Positions 8,056 through 15,448 of a stretch of DNA of 64,000 bases are shown here, one piece after another. A model generated the notes under the pieces. The model saw only the letters and a list, made by a program, of their open reading frames with translations, had not been told where the DNA came from and did not search any database. The DNA is taken from contig OZ220743.1 of assembly GCA_965116965.1 (NCBI GenBank), positions 2,790,001 to 2,854,000 on the forward strand, given 5' to 3'. The position numbers and the translations under genes are program-made. This DNA comes from Aldehydirespirator sp965116965 (lineage in GTDB: Bacteria > Actinomycetota > Acidimicrobiia > Acidimicrobiales > Aldehydirespiratoraceae). Position 1 is the first letter of the stretch, and every line of letters begins with the position of its first letter.

Positions 8056-8976
8056 TCAGTCGATGGGCGAGCCGTAGCTGGCCTCGGCCAACTGCTTCTT
8101 GGCGTCTTCGACAGTGGCGGGAGGGGCCGTGGGGGTGATGCCGACGAGCCGGGCGATGTTGTTGCCCATGTAGTCCTCCAGCTGATCCTCGCTGGCGTTG
8201 ATTCCCTGGGGGGCGTCGTGGCACAGCACCTCGAGATGGGTAAGCCACATGCCGGGGTCGTTCGGGGGTGAGTCGGTGCCGAACACGAGGCGGTCCCGCG
8301 GCATCTCCTTGGCGAACTCGACGATGCGGGACTGCAGCAGCCAGCCCGACTCGCCGTACACGTTGGGGGAGTCCATGATCATCCAGAACGCCTCGAAGCA
8401 GTACACGCCCCCGGTCTGGACCCCGAAATGCCCGATGACGAAGTTTACGTTCGTGAACTCGCGGATAATGGGGTAGAACTGCGTCGGGATCGAGTAAGGG
8501 CCGTCACCGGTGTGAATCAGCACCACCACGCCCAACTCGTCGCACTTGCGCATGGCCGGACGCAGCCAGTCCAGCGCCCTATCGGGCCGGTAGGCGTGCA
8601 TGTTGGCATGGAGCTTGAGCATCTTGAACCCGTACTCCTTGACGTGGAATTCGAGTTCGGCCGCCCCGTTCTCGGGCCCGAAGCGGGGGTTGAAGTTGAA
8701 GTTGCCGATGAAGCGGTCGGGATAGCGCTGGGTGAGCTCGGCCACGTAGGCCATGTAGTCGCGGATGCCCTCCCGCCCCGAGCGCCCGCCGTCGCGCCAC
8801 GCGGTGTTGCCCGGCGGCGGCTGGATGAAGCCCATGTCGATGCGGCGCGGCTTGCCGTTGATCCAGTAGGGCCCGTCCATCATCTCCAGCATGCGTTCCC
8901 CGGTGAACGGCTCACCGGTGTGGCGCCAAGCCTCGTCCACGACATTGGTCGGATGCAGATGGGTGTCGATGATCAT
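8056..8976 (-). CDS. Amidohydrolase-family metal-dependent hydrolase or decarboxylase
   Basis: A 306-residue TIM-barrel protein of the Amidohydro_2 group, which includes ACMSD and gamma-resorcylate-type decarboxylases as well as lactone hydrolases. Metal-ligand motifs appear in order: DTHLHP at residues 4-9, LIHTGDG in the middle, FVIGHFG, and the catalytic FGTDSPPND. The C-terminal tail VEDAKKQLAEASYG may help dimerise. It lies between the molybdenum hydroxylase genes and the UbiD-type gene, all on the minus strand. A role in hydrolysing or decarboxylating a ring-derived acid is likely but inferred. Confidence 0.85.
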   Translation of the reverse strand: MIIDTHLHPTNVVDEAWRHTGEPFTGERMLEMMDGPYWINGKPRRIDMGFIQPPPGNTAWRDGGRSGREGIRDYMAYVAELTQRYPDRFIGNFNFNPRFGPENGAAELEFHVKEYGFKMLKLHANMHAYRPDRALDWLRPAMRKCDELGVVVLIHTGDGPYSIPTQFYPIIREFTNVNFVIGHFGVQTGGVYCFEAFWMIMDSPNVYGESGWLLQSRIVEFAKEMPRDRLVFGTDSPPNDPGMWLTHLEVLCHDAPQGINASEDQLEDYMGNNIARLVGITPTAPPATVEDAKKQLAEASYGSPID

Positions 8977-9012
8977 GGCGTGACGCCTCCTGGAGTGGGG
9001 ATCCGACTCATC

Positions 9013-11373
9013 CTAGGTTTCGGGCTGGGCCATCTCTTCAGCCGGCGACCCGGGTGCCGGGGCTGCCTCGATCAGATCCGATGGACGCACCGGAGCCCTG
9101 CGCAGCTCCAGGCCGGTGGCGTCCCTCAGCGCGTTGAGGATGGCAGGGGTGGACGACAGGTTGGGGGGCTCGCCCACGCCGTTGAGCCCGTAGGGGGAGT
9201 CAGGATGGGGGAACTCGAAGATCTTCATGGGCATGGGCGGCACGTCGAGCATGGTGGGGATCAGGTAGTCGGTGAACGACGGGTTGCGGACCCTGCCCCC
9301 GGTGATCTGGAGTTCCTCCATCACCGCCAGCCCGAGTCCCTGGACGGTGCCGCCCTCGATCTGGCCCTCGACCGCGACGGGGTTCATGGCCTTGCCGACA
9401 TCCTGGGCGGTGGCCATCTCGACCACCCGGACCAGCCCCAGCTCGACGTCCACGTCGACGACGGCCCGGTGGGCCGCATAGGCGAAGGCGACGTGGGCGT
9501 TGCCCTGGCCCCGTTCAGGGTCGACGGGCTCAGTGGGGCGGTGGCGGTAGGTGAAATCGTGGGATACCGCCTCGGGACCGAGCACCTCCGCCACCGGGAC
9601 GAGCGGCCGCCCGTCTAGGTCCCGGATCTCGGGGCCGTCGAGGGTCAGCTCGCCGCCGGGACGGCCGAGGACGGCCGCGGCGCGGGCCAGAATCTCCTCG
9701 CGCACCAGCCTGCACGCGCCGACGATCGCTCCGGCCGTCATCCAGGTCTGGCGCGACGCGGAGGAAGAGCCCGACTCGGCGATGTCGGTGTCCTTGTCGC
9801 GCAACTCCACGGTTCGCACCCCCAGTTCGGTGCGGGCGATCTGAGCCTCCAGGGTCACGACGCCCTGGCCGATCTCGGGGCCGGCGCAGTAGACCTCCGC
9901 GACCGGCTCGCCGTCGCGGATCCACACCGTCACCCGCGCGGTGCAGGTGTCGTCCTTGCCACCCGAGAAGCCGATCGCCTTCATGCCGAGCGCATAGCCC
10001 ACCCCCCGGCGTATGCCCTCTCCCCGGGTGACGTTGCCCACACCGCCGGGCAGGACCCGCATGTCCGCCGCCAAGTGGTCGACGTCGGCAGGCAGCGGCA
10101 GGTCACGCAGGTAGGCCAGGATCTCCTGCACCGGCGCGGGGCCGTCGACGGCCTGGCCGGTGGGCAGGACGTCGCCCTCGCCGATGGCGTTGCGGGCCCG
10201 CAGTTCCAGCGGGTGCATGTCCAGTGCGGCAGCCAGCCGGTCCATGGCGGACTCGATGGCGTAGCACGACTGGACCGCTCCGAAGCCCCTCATCGCCCCG
10301 CACGGCGGGTTGTTGGTGTAGGTCGCGAATCCGTCGATCTCGACGTTGGCCACGTTGTAGGCGCCCGCCGCGAAGTAGCAGCCGTTGGCGATGACCACCT
10401 GCGAAGTGGACACATAGGCGCCGCCGTCCAGCACCAGGCGAACCTTGGTGAACGTCAGCCGCCCGTCGCGGGTCGCGCCGAGCTCGACGTCGGCGATGGC
10501 CGGATGGCGGTGCACATGGCCGAAGAAGGACTCCTCGCGGCTGTAGACCATCCGCACCGGCCGCCCCGTTCGCAAGGCCAGCATGCAGGCGTGGATATGG
10601 ACGCTGAGGTCCTCCTTGCCGCCGAACGCGCCCCCCACACCCGACAGCACGAGCCGGACCTTGTCCAGCGGCAGGTCGAGGCAGTCCGCCACCTGCCGCT
10701 GGTCGCGATGCAGGTCCTGGGTCGAGACGTACAGCTCCACGCCGCCGTCGCCCAGCGGCACCGCCAGACCCGACTCGGGTCCCAGGAACGCCGGATCCTG
10801 GGTTCCCATCTCGTATCGCCCCCCGACCACGACGTCGGCCAGAGCCCGGGCCGCGCCCGCGTCGCCGTGGCGGATCCGGACGTGGCGGACCAGGCCGCCG
10901 GAGGGAAGTCCCTCGACCTGCCCGGTGAGCGACACCTCGGGATCGGTGTTGGGAACCAGCTCCTCGTAGTCCACCACGATCAGCTCGCAGGCCCGCCTGG
11001 CGATCTCGGGATGGGTGGCCGCCACCACCGCCACCGGCTCGCCCTGGAAGCGGACCTCGTCGAAGGCCAGCACCGGCTGGTCGTAGACGACCATGCCGAA
11101 GATCTTGGAACCGGGGACGTCCCGATGGGTCAGCACGCACCTCACGCCGTCGAGACCGGCGGCCTGCGAGGTGTCGATCCCCAGTATCCGAGCCCGCGGA
11201 TGAGGGCTCCGCAGGGTGGCGCCCCACAGGGACCCGTCGTGGTACTCGTCGGAGGAGTAGATGAACGATCCGTCGACCTTGGGAACACCGTCGGGCCGGA
11301 CTGCCGACGCCCCGACGCCGTCGACCACCGTCGACGACGGTCGTGTCGCCGCCGGGGCGTCCGTGATCGTCAT
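9013..11373 (-). CDS. Molybdenum hydroxylase large subunit (xanthine dehydrogenase family, molybdopterin-binding)
   Basis: A 786-residue catalytic subunit. ATG 11373 overlaps the stop of the iron-sulfur gene in an ATGA junction. Family landmarks in order: GVPKVDGSFIYSSDEYHDGSLWG N-terminal a/b hammerhead, GVGGAFGGKE, the CGAMRGFGAVQ molybdopterin segment, GPEIGQGVVTLEAQIA, and the C-terminal YGLNGVGEPPN with the conserved catalytic glutamate. The CoxL-type AYxCSFR active-site motif is absent, so this is not form I CO dehydrogenase. It is expected to hydroxylate an aromatic or N-heterocyclic carbon using water. The companion UbiD and amidohydrolase genes suggest catabolism of a carboxylated aromatic. 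Exact substrate unknown. Confidence 0.92.
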   Translation of the reverse strand: MTITDAPAATRPSSTVVDGVGASAVRPDGVPKVDGSFIYSSDEYHDGSLWGATLRSPHPRARILGIDTSQAAGLDGVRCVLTHRDVPGSKIFGMVVYDQPVLAFDEVRFQGEPVAVVAATHPEIARRACELIVVDYEELVPNTDPEVSLTGQVEGLPSGGLVRHVRIRHGDAGAARALADVVVGGRYEMGTQDPAFLGPESGLAVPLGDGGVELYVSTQDLHRDQRQVADCLDLPLDKVRLVLSGVGGAFGGKEDLSVHIHACMLALRTGRPVRMVYSREESFFGHVHRHPAIADVELGATRDGRLTFTKVRLVLDGGAYVSTSQVVIANGCYFAAGAYNVANVEIDGFATYTNNPPCGAMRGFGAVQSCYAIESAMDRLAAALDMHPLELRARNAIGEGDVLPTGQAVDGPAPVQEILAYLRDLPLPADVDHLAADMRVLPGGVGNVTRGEGIRRGVGYALGMKAIGFSGGKDDTCTARVTVWIRDGEPVAEVYCAGPEIGQGVVTLEAQIARTELGVRTVELRDKDTDIAESGSSSASRQTWMTAGAIVGACRLVREEILARAAAVLGRPGGELTLDGPEIRDLDGRPLVPVAEVLGPEAVSHDFTYRHRPTEPVDPERGQGNAHVAFAYAAHRAVVDVDVELGLVRVVEMATAQDVGKAMNPVAVEGQIEGGTVQGLGLAVMEELQITGGRVRNPSFTDYLIPTMLDVPPMPMKIFEFPHPDSPYGLNGVGEPPNLSSTPAILNALRDATGLELRRAPVRPSDLIEAAPAPGSPAEEMAQPET

Positions 11374-11858
11374 CGCCTGCGCCCGCCGGTCGTGGTGGCA
11401 TCCCCGGCTGCGGCCAGGCTCACGGCGTGGAGGATCTTCTGGTAGCCGGTGCAGCGACACAAGTTGCCCGACAGTTCCTCGCGCACGGTCAGTTCGTCGG
11501 GATCGGGGTTCCTGGCCAGCAAGCAGTGGGCCGAAACGATCAGACCCGGTGTGCAGAACCCGCACTGCACGGCTCCGGCGTCCAGGAACGCCTGCTGCAC
11601 CGGATGCACCTCGCCACCGGAGCCGAGCCCTTCCACCGTCACCACCGAGCACCCCTCCACCTGCCCCGCGGCCACCAGGCACGAACAGACCAGCACCCCG
11701 TCGACATACACCGAGCACGACCCGCACTCGCCCTGCTCGCAGGCATTCTTCGTACCCCGCAGGCCGACGCGCTCGCGCAGGAAGTCGAGCAGGCTCTCCA
11801 GCGCCCAGACATGGTCGACGCGATGAGCGACCCCGTTCACGGTGACGTTCACCCTCAT
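11370..11858 (-). CDS. Molybdenum hydroxylase small subunit, two [2Fe-2S] clusters
   Basis: 162 residues. Eight cluster cysteines are present: NACEQGECGSCSVYVDG with a following VCSC for the plant-ferredoxin-like cluster, and CGFCTPG plus NLCRCTGY for the helical cluster. ATG 11858 is preferred over an upstream GTG because it gives the family N-terminus MRVNVTVNG and has GAGGG 7 bases upstream. It transfers electrons from the Mo centre to the FAD subunit. It overlaps the large-subunit start by 4 bases and follows the FAD-subunit gene by 31 bases. Confidence 0.95.
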   Translation of the reverse strand: MRVNVTVNGVAHRVDHVWALESLLDFLRERVGLRGTKNACEQGECGSCSVYVDGVLVCSCLVAAGQVEGCSVVTVEGLGSGGEVHPVQQAFLDAGAVQCGFCTPGLIVSAHCLLARNPDPDELTVREELSGNLCRCTGYQKILHAVSLAAAGDATTTGGRRR

Positions 11859-11889
11859 GCCGCCACCCTCACCCTCGCACCGTCGCGCC

Positions 11890-12798
11890 TCACACCGCCG
11901 CTGCCTCCTCCAGGTCGGCGAGGGCCCAGCTGAGGCATCGCCGACCCAGCACCGCCAGCGCATGCCTGCGGTATGCGGCGCTGCCGCGGACGTCGTCTAT
12001 GGGAGCCGCGGCCTCCGCTACCAGCGCCCCGAACTCCTGCGCCACGCTCTCGCCGACCCCGCACGGCGAGTCCCAGCGATCGGCCAGAGCCTCCTCGAGC
12101 ATCTGCTCCGCGCCGCGGGCCCGCAGGGGCGTCGGGCCGGCCGAGCCGATCCCGGTCCCCGCCCGCCGGCCGGCCACATCCAGGTTCAGGGCGAACGACG
12201 TCGTGGCGATCACCATCGCGTTGCGCGGCCCGACCTTGGCGAACTGCTGCGGGCCGGTCGCGGCCGGGACCCGGACTGCCCTGATCAGCTCGTCGCGCTC
12301 CAGCGCACTGCGCTTGGGCCCGACGAAGAAGTCGTCGATGTCGATGAGGCGCAAGCCCCGCACCGACTCGGCCTCCACGCGCCCCCAGCACGCCAGCAGC
12401 ACCGGATGCGCGTCGCCGGCGGGAGAGGCGGTGGCGAGGTTGCCGGCCACGGTTCCGCGGTTGCGGATTTGGGGCGAGCCGACAGTGCGGGCTGCCTGGG
12501 CGAGGGCCGGACACGGGCCGGCGAGCTCGTCGATGATCCGGGTGAAGCAGACGCCGGCTCCGATGCGCACAGTCCGCCCGCCATCCACCAGCTCCCAGGA
12601 GTCGATCCCGTCCACGGCCGTAAGGTCCAGCAGGGCGCCCGGCCGGGCCCGGCCGAAATTGACGTCGACCATCAAGTCGGTGCCGCCGCAGATGGGAGAC
12701 GCCTCCGGGTGCTGCGAGCGCAACCTCACCGCATCCCCCCACGACGCGGGGCGCAGCACAGACCCCGACCCCCGAATCTCGACGCTGGGCCCCAACAC
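11890..12798 (-). CDS. Molybdenum hydroxylase FAD-binding subunit (CoxM-like)
   Basis: 302 residues. GTG 12798, 10 bases after the upstream stop, gives a length typical of CoxM/CutM subunits (about 290). FAD-binding signatures are ICGGTDLMVDVNFGR near residue 35 and QIRNRGTVAGNLATASPAGDAHP near residue 100, the latter the classical isoalloxazine-binding loop. The C-terminal CO_deh_flav_C-like domain is present. It passes electrons from the [2Fe-2S] subunit to an external acceptor. The order FAD, FeS, Mo subunit matches three-gene carbon-monoxide/nicotinate-type hydroxylase operons. Confidence 0.92.
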   Translation of the reverse strand: MLGPSVEIRGSGSVLRPASWGDAVRLRSQHPEASPICGGTDLMVDVNFGRARPGALLDLTAVDGIDSWELVDGGRTVRIGAGVCFTRIIDELAGPCPALAQAARTVGSPQIRNRGTVAGNLATASPAGDAHPVLLACWGRVEAESVRGLRLIDIDDFFVGPKRSALERDELIRAVRVPAATGPQQFAKVGPRNAMVIATTSFALNLDVAGRRAGTGIGSAGPTPLRARGAEQMLEEALADRWDSPCGVGESVAQEFGALVAEAAAPIDDVRGSAAYRRHALAVLGRRCLSWALADLEEAAAV

Positions 12799-12808
12799 CG
12801 GGCCGAAG

Positions 12809-13834
12809 CTACACGGCGCAGCGCGACAGACGCCCAGCCAGATCCTCCCGGTCCAGGTTCTTGCCGATGAACACCGCCCTGCTGTCGCGGTGGGGCCCAT
12901 CCCACCGGTCGAGGTCGTGGATCTCGAAGATCCGGTGCACCCCCTGCAACGCGACCCGCCGGTCGTTGCCCGCGATGGCCAGCACTCCCTTCCAGCGCAG
13001 CAGGTCGTCGCCGTAGTCGGCCGCAATCACGCGAGCAGCCGCCTCGACCATGCCCCGGTCGAGTTCCCCCGCGATCCTGACCGAGCAGGTCTCTACGTCG
13101 GGGTCATGGCTGTGCACATAGTGGTCCTCGAGGAAGGAGGGGTCGGAGGCGGCCCGCTGGGAGATCTCGAACGCATGGATGCCCAGGATGGCGTCCAGAT
13201 TCACCTCGGCGTAGCTCGATCGATCGATCTCGGACCGCTGGTTGAACTTCCTGATGCGACCCTCGATCCGCTCGATCGTGCTCTCATCGACCAGGTCCAC
13301 CTTGTTCACGATGATGCGGTCCGCGCTGACGATCTGGTCGACAGCCTGGCTGTTGATGCCGTCGTAGCGGACGTCGTCCAGGTGCTGCTCGATGTGCTTG
13401 GAGTCGATCAACGTGACGATGGCGTCCAGAGCGACCTCGTCGAGGACCTCGTCATCGATGAAGAAGGCTTGGGCGACCGGCATCGGATCGGCGAGGCCGC
13501 TGGTCTCGACGAGGATGCAGTCGAGGCGGTCACGACGGCTCATCAGCTTGCGGATCACGCCGAGCAGATCGCCGCGGACGGACGCGACGCAGCAGATGCA
13601 GCCGTTGACCATCTCGTATATCTCCTCATCGGAGGAGACCACCAGGTCCGAGTCGATGCTGATCTCGCCGAACTCGTTCTCGATGATGGCGATGCGCTTG
13701 CCATGATTCTCGCGCAGTATGTAGTTGAGCAGCGTCGTCTTCCCGGACCCGAGGAACCCGGTCAGGATGGTGACCGGCAACCGGCCGTGCTGCCCACGGG
13801 CTGCATTCTCGGCCATCTCGCCGCCGGCGGCCAT
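12809..13834 (-). CDS. COG0523/CobW-family GTPase metallochaperone
   Basis: About 341 residues with a G3E P-loop GTPase domain: Walker A GFLGSGKT at 26-33, the metal-binding CxCC motif within GCICC (78-82), ETSGLADP, and NKVDLVDE as the base-specificity motif. The C-terminal CobW_C domain follows, with IFEIHDLDRW. Members insert or allocate zinc, cobalt, iron or other metals. The position directly before the molybdenum hydroxylase genes (10-base gap) suggests a role in maturing or metallating an enzyme of this operon. The zinc locus 8 kb away offers an alternative link. ATG 13834 has GGAG abutting it; ATG 13816 is an equally plausible start. Confidence 0.88.
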   Translation of the reverse strand: MAAGGEMAENAARGQHGRLPVTILTGFLGSGKTTLLNYILRENHGKRIAIIENEFGEISIDSDLVVSSDEEIYEMVNGCICCVASVRGDLLGVIRKLMSRRDRLDCILVETSGLADPMPVAQAFFIDDEVLDEVALDAIVTLIDSKHIEQHLDDVRYDGINSQAVDQIVSADRIIVNKVDLVDESTIERIEGRIRKFNQRSEIDRSSYAEVNLDAILGIHAFEISQRAASDPSFLEDHYVHSHDPDVETCSVRIAGELDRGMVEAAARVIAADYGDDLLRWKGVLAIAGNDRRVALQGVHRIFEIHDLDRWDGPHRDSRAVFIGKNLDREDLAGRLSRCAV

Positions 13835-13842
13835 CTCCGTGT

Positions 13843-14676
13843 CTAGCGGCCCTCGTCCGGAGGCCAGTCCTGGACTTCCTGGTCGATCCGGTTCCAGAAG
13901 GCTTGACGCACAGCCCTCCGCAGGCCGTCCTGACCTCGCAGGCTTCCTCCGATCACATTCTCCACCGCGTACAGCAGGTCGCCGTCGAGCGACTCGGGAA
14001 TGCGCGGGCGCTGGTCGAGCAGGGCGTCGAACTCGTCGTCGGTAGCCCGGTAGAGCCAACTCTCAGCGAACTCGGTGGCGGCCACCGCCACCGAATCGAC
14101 CGGATCATAGGCGTCGGAAGCAGCATCGTCGGGAGTGCGGCGGCGCCGGATGAACCTCGACAGGTCGTCCTTGGTCAACTTGATGACCTCGTCCGCTTCG
14201 GTGGTCAGACCACCCGGCGGGTCGGTGCGCTCGTCACGCGACGCGATGTGGATCAGGGTCACGCGCAGTCCGAGGTCCTGGACCTCCCTCACGCATTCGA
14301 GCAGGTCCTCGTCGGCCGACAGCAGGAAGGCGTCGCAGATGGCTCGCTCCCGAGCGAGCGTGGACAGGTCTCGCCTGATCGCCGCGCCCATCGAGGACCG
14401 CGTGTCGGCGGGACCGCCGGTCTGGAGGCGCAGCTTCATGTTCGGCAGCGTCGCCACGAGTTGCTGCGCGGGGGTGGGCACACCGTCGCCGGATGTGTCG
14501 TACCAGTAGATGCGAAGCGGCTGAAGATCGCAGACGTCGGTGGCGAGGCCGATGAGGAAGTCGTTGGCGCCGAGGCCGTAGAGGAGGATCTGCTGGCGCG
14601 CCGGGCTGTTGCAGCACAACAGGCCGCCCTCTGTGTAGAGGTATTCAGCGTCGACGAATATCGCGTAGCGGTCCAT
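13843..14676 (-). CDS. NYN/PIN-like domain protein (LabA/DUF88 type)
   Basis: 277 residues. The N-terminus MDRYAIFVDAEYLYTEGG carries the first acidic residue of the NYN nuclease fold. KLRLQTGGPADTRSSMGAAIRRDL and the following FLLSADEDLLECVREVQDLGLRVTLIHI provide the remaining conserved acidic/Ser positions (SADEDL corresponds to the usual SxDxDF). The C-terminal 100 residues are not recognised. Family members are putative RNases. It begins just after the tRNA-Lys gene on the same strand and its stop is 8 bases from the GTPase start, so it may be the first gene of the operon, although its link to catabolism is unclear. Confidence 0.8.
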   Translation of the reverse strand: MDRYAIFVDAEYLYTEGGLLCCNSPARQQILLYGLGANDFLIGLATDVCDLQPLRIYWYDTSGDGVPTPAQQLVATLPNMKLRLQTGGPADTRSSMGAAIRRDLSTLARERAICDAFLLSADEDLLECVREVQDLGLRVTLIHIASRDERTDPPGGLTTEADEVIKLTKDDLSRFIRRRRTPDDAASDAYDPVDSVAVAATEFAESWLYRATDDEFDALLDQRPRIPESLDGDLLYAVENVIGGSLRGQDGLRRAVRQAFWNRIDQEVQDWPPDEGR

Positions 14677-14680
14677 TTTG

Positions 14681-14754
14681 TACGCCCCCTGGGACTCGAA
14701 CCCAGAACCTGCGGATTAAGAGTCCGTTGCTCTGCCAGATTGAGCTAGAGGCGC
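14681..14754 (-). tRNA. tRNA-Lys (CTT anticodon)
   Basis: The minus strand folds into a cloverleaf: acceptor GCGCCTC paired with GGGGCGT (one G-T), D-arm TAGCTCAATCTGGCAGAGC, anticodon loop CTCTTAA giving anticodon CTT, and T-arm CTGGG-TTCGAGT-CCCAG. Discriminator A. CCA is not encoded. Confidence 0.96.
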
Positions 14755-14781
14755 TCCGTGTACCTCACGATAGCGCCAACG

Positions 14782-14856
14782 GGTGACCGAGGGGAGTCGA
14801 ACCCCCGACCTCCGGGACCACAACCCGGCGCTCTAACCTACTGAGCTACGGCCACC
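14782..14856 (-). tRNA. tRNA-His (GTG anticodon)
   Basis: Acceptor GTGGCCG pairs with CGGTCAC, with the extra G-1 opposite C73 typical of tRNA-His. The anticodon loop is TTGTGGT and the T-loop TTCGACT. It lies 27 bases upstream of tRNA-Lys on the same strand. Confidence 0.96.
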
Positions 14857-14954
14857 ACGACCGCCGAAGCGGGCGACTCACAGCCTACCGACCTGCGCCG
14901 GCCGCCGAACAGGCCGGCCTGCCCGCCCGATTTCGAGAGCGATAGCATTGACGC

Positions 14955-15028
14955 GCCCCCGTAGCTCAACTGGATAGAGCGGAGGGTTTCTACCCCTCAG
15001 GTTGCGGGTTCGAGTCCTGTCGGGGGTG
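14955..15028 (+). tRNA. tRNA-Arg (TCT anticodon)
   Basis: Acceptor GCCCCCG pairs with CGGGGGT, the anticodon loop TTTCTAC gives anticodon TCT, and the T-loop is TTCGAGT. It is divergent from the Lys/His pair. An IS3 transposase relic begins about 30 bases after its 3' end. Confidence 0.95.
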
Positions 15029-15059
15029 CTTGTGGGACGGGTAACACATCGAGTCCCCA

Positions 15060-15281
15060 ATGCCTAACACCAAGCCGGAGGCGTTCTTCCCCAGCCTCAA
15101 GCGAGAGTTCGTCAACCGGTGCCGCCGCCCCGACCGCGCCACCGCTCGGCGGTCGATCTTCGAAGGGCTCGCCCCCGACATCACCACCAGGCGTCACACC
15201 AGCCTCAGGCGTCTCGCTCCGGGCCAGCACGAGGCCCACTGCCGTCACACCGCGGGAACCACCCCCGCGTCATCCACATGA
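15060..15281 (+). pseudogene. IS3-family transposase OrfB remnant (C-terminal end)
   Basis: The 73-residue frame reads FFPSLKREFVNRCRRPDRATARRSIFE and then TTRRHTSLRRLAPGQHEA. These align with the end of IS3-type integrase domains (ESFFATLKRELV..., RAEARRAIFEYIE, YNRRRRHSALGYLSPxEFE). The catalytic DDE aspartates and most of the domain are missing and several conserved residues are changed. It directly follows tRNA-Arg. No terminal repeats were identified. The 167 bases after it hold only the leader of the next gene. Confidence 0.75.
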
Positions 15282-15448
15282 CCGGGTCTGCGGAGGAAGC
15301 GCCGGGGAGCCCGAAGTGGGCCTGGTCGGTTAGAACTAGCGCATTGTTTGGGCTATTGTGCGATTCGCAGCTATGGCGACTTCACGGCCGCAGTCCCTAC
15401 ATGTTGCATCCCTACTATGGTGCACCTCCACATAAGGACAGTTGAACG

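Noticed and set aside
8428..11445. Long plus-strand open frames opposite the amidohydrolase and molybdenum hydroxylase genes
   Set aside because: GC-rich antisense frames over well-supported minus-strand genes, with no recognisable motifs.
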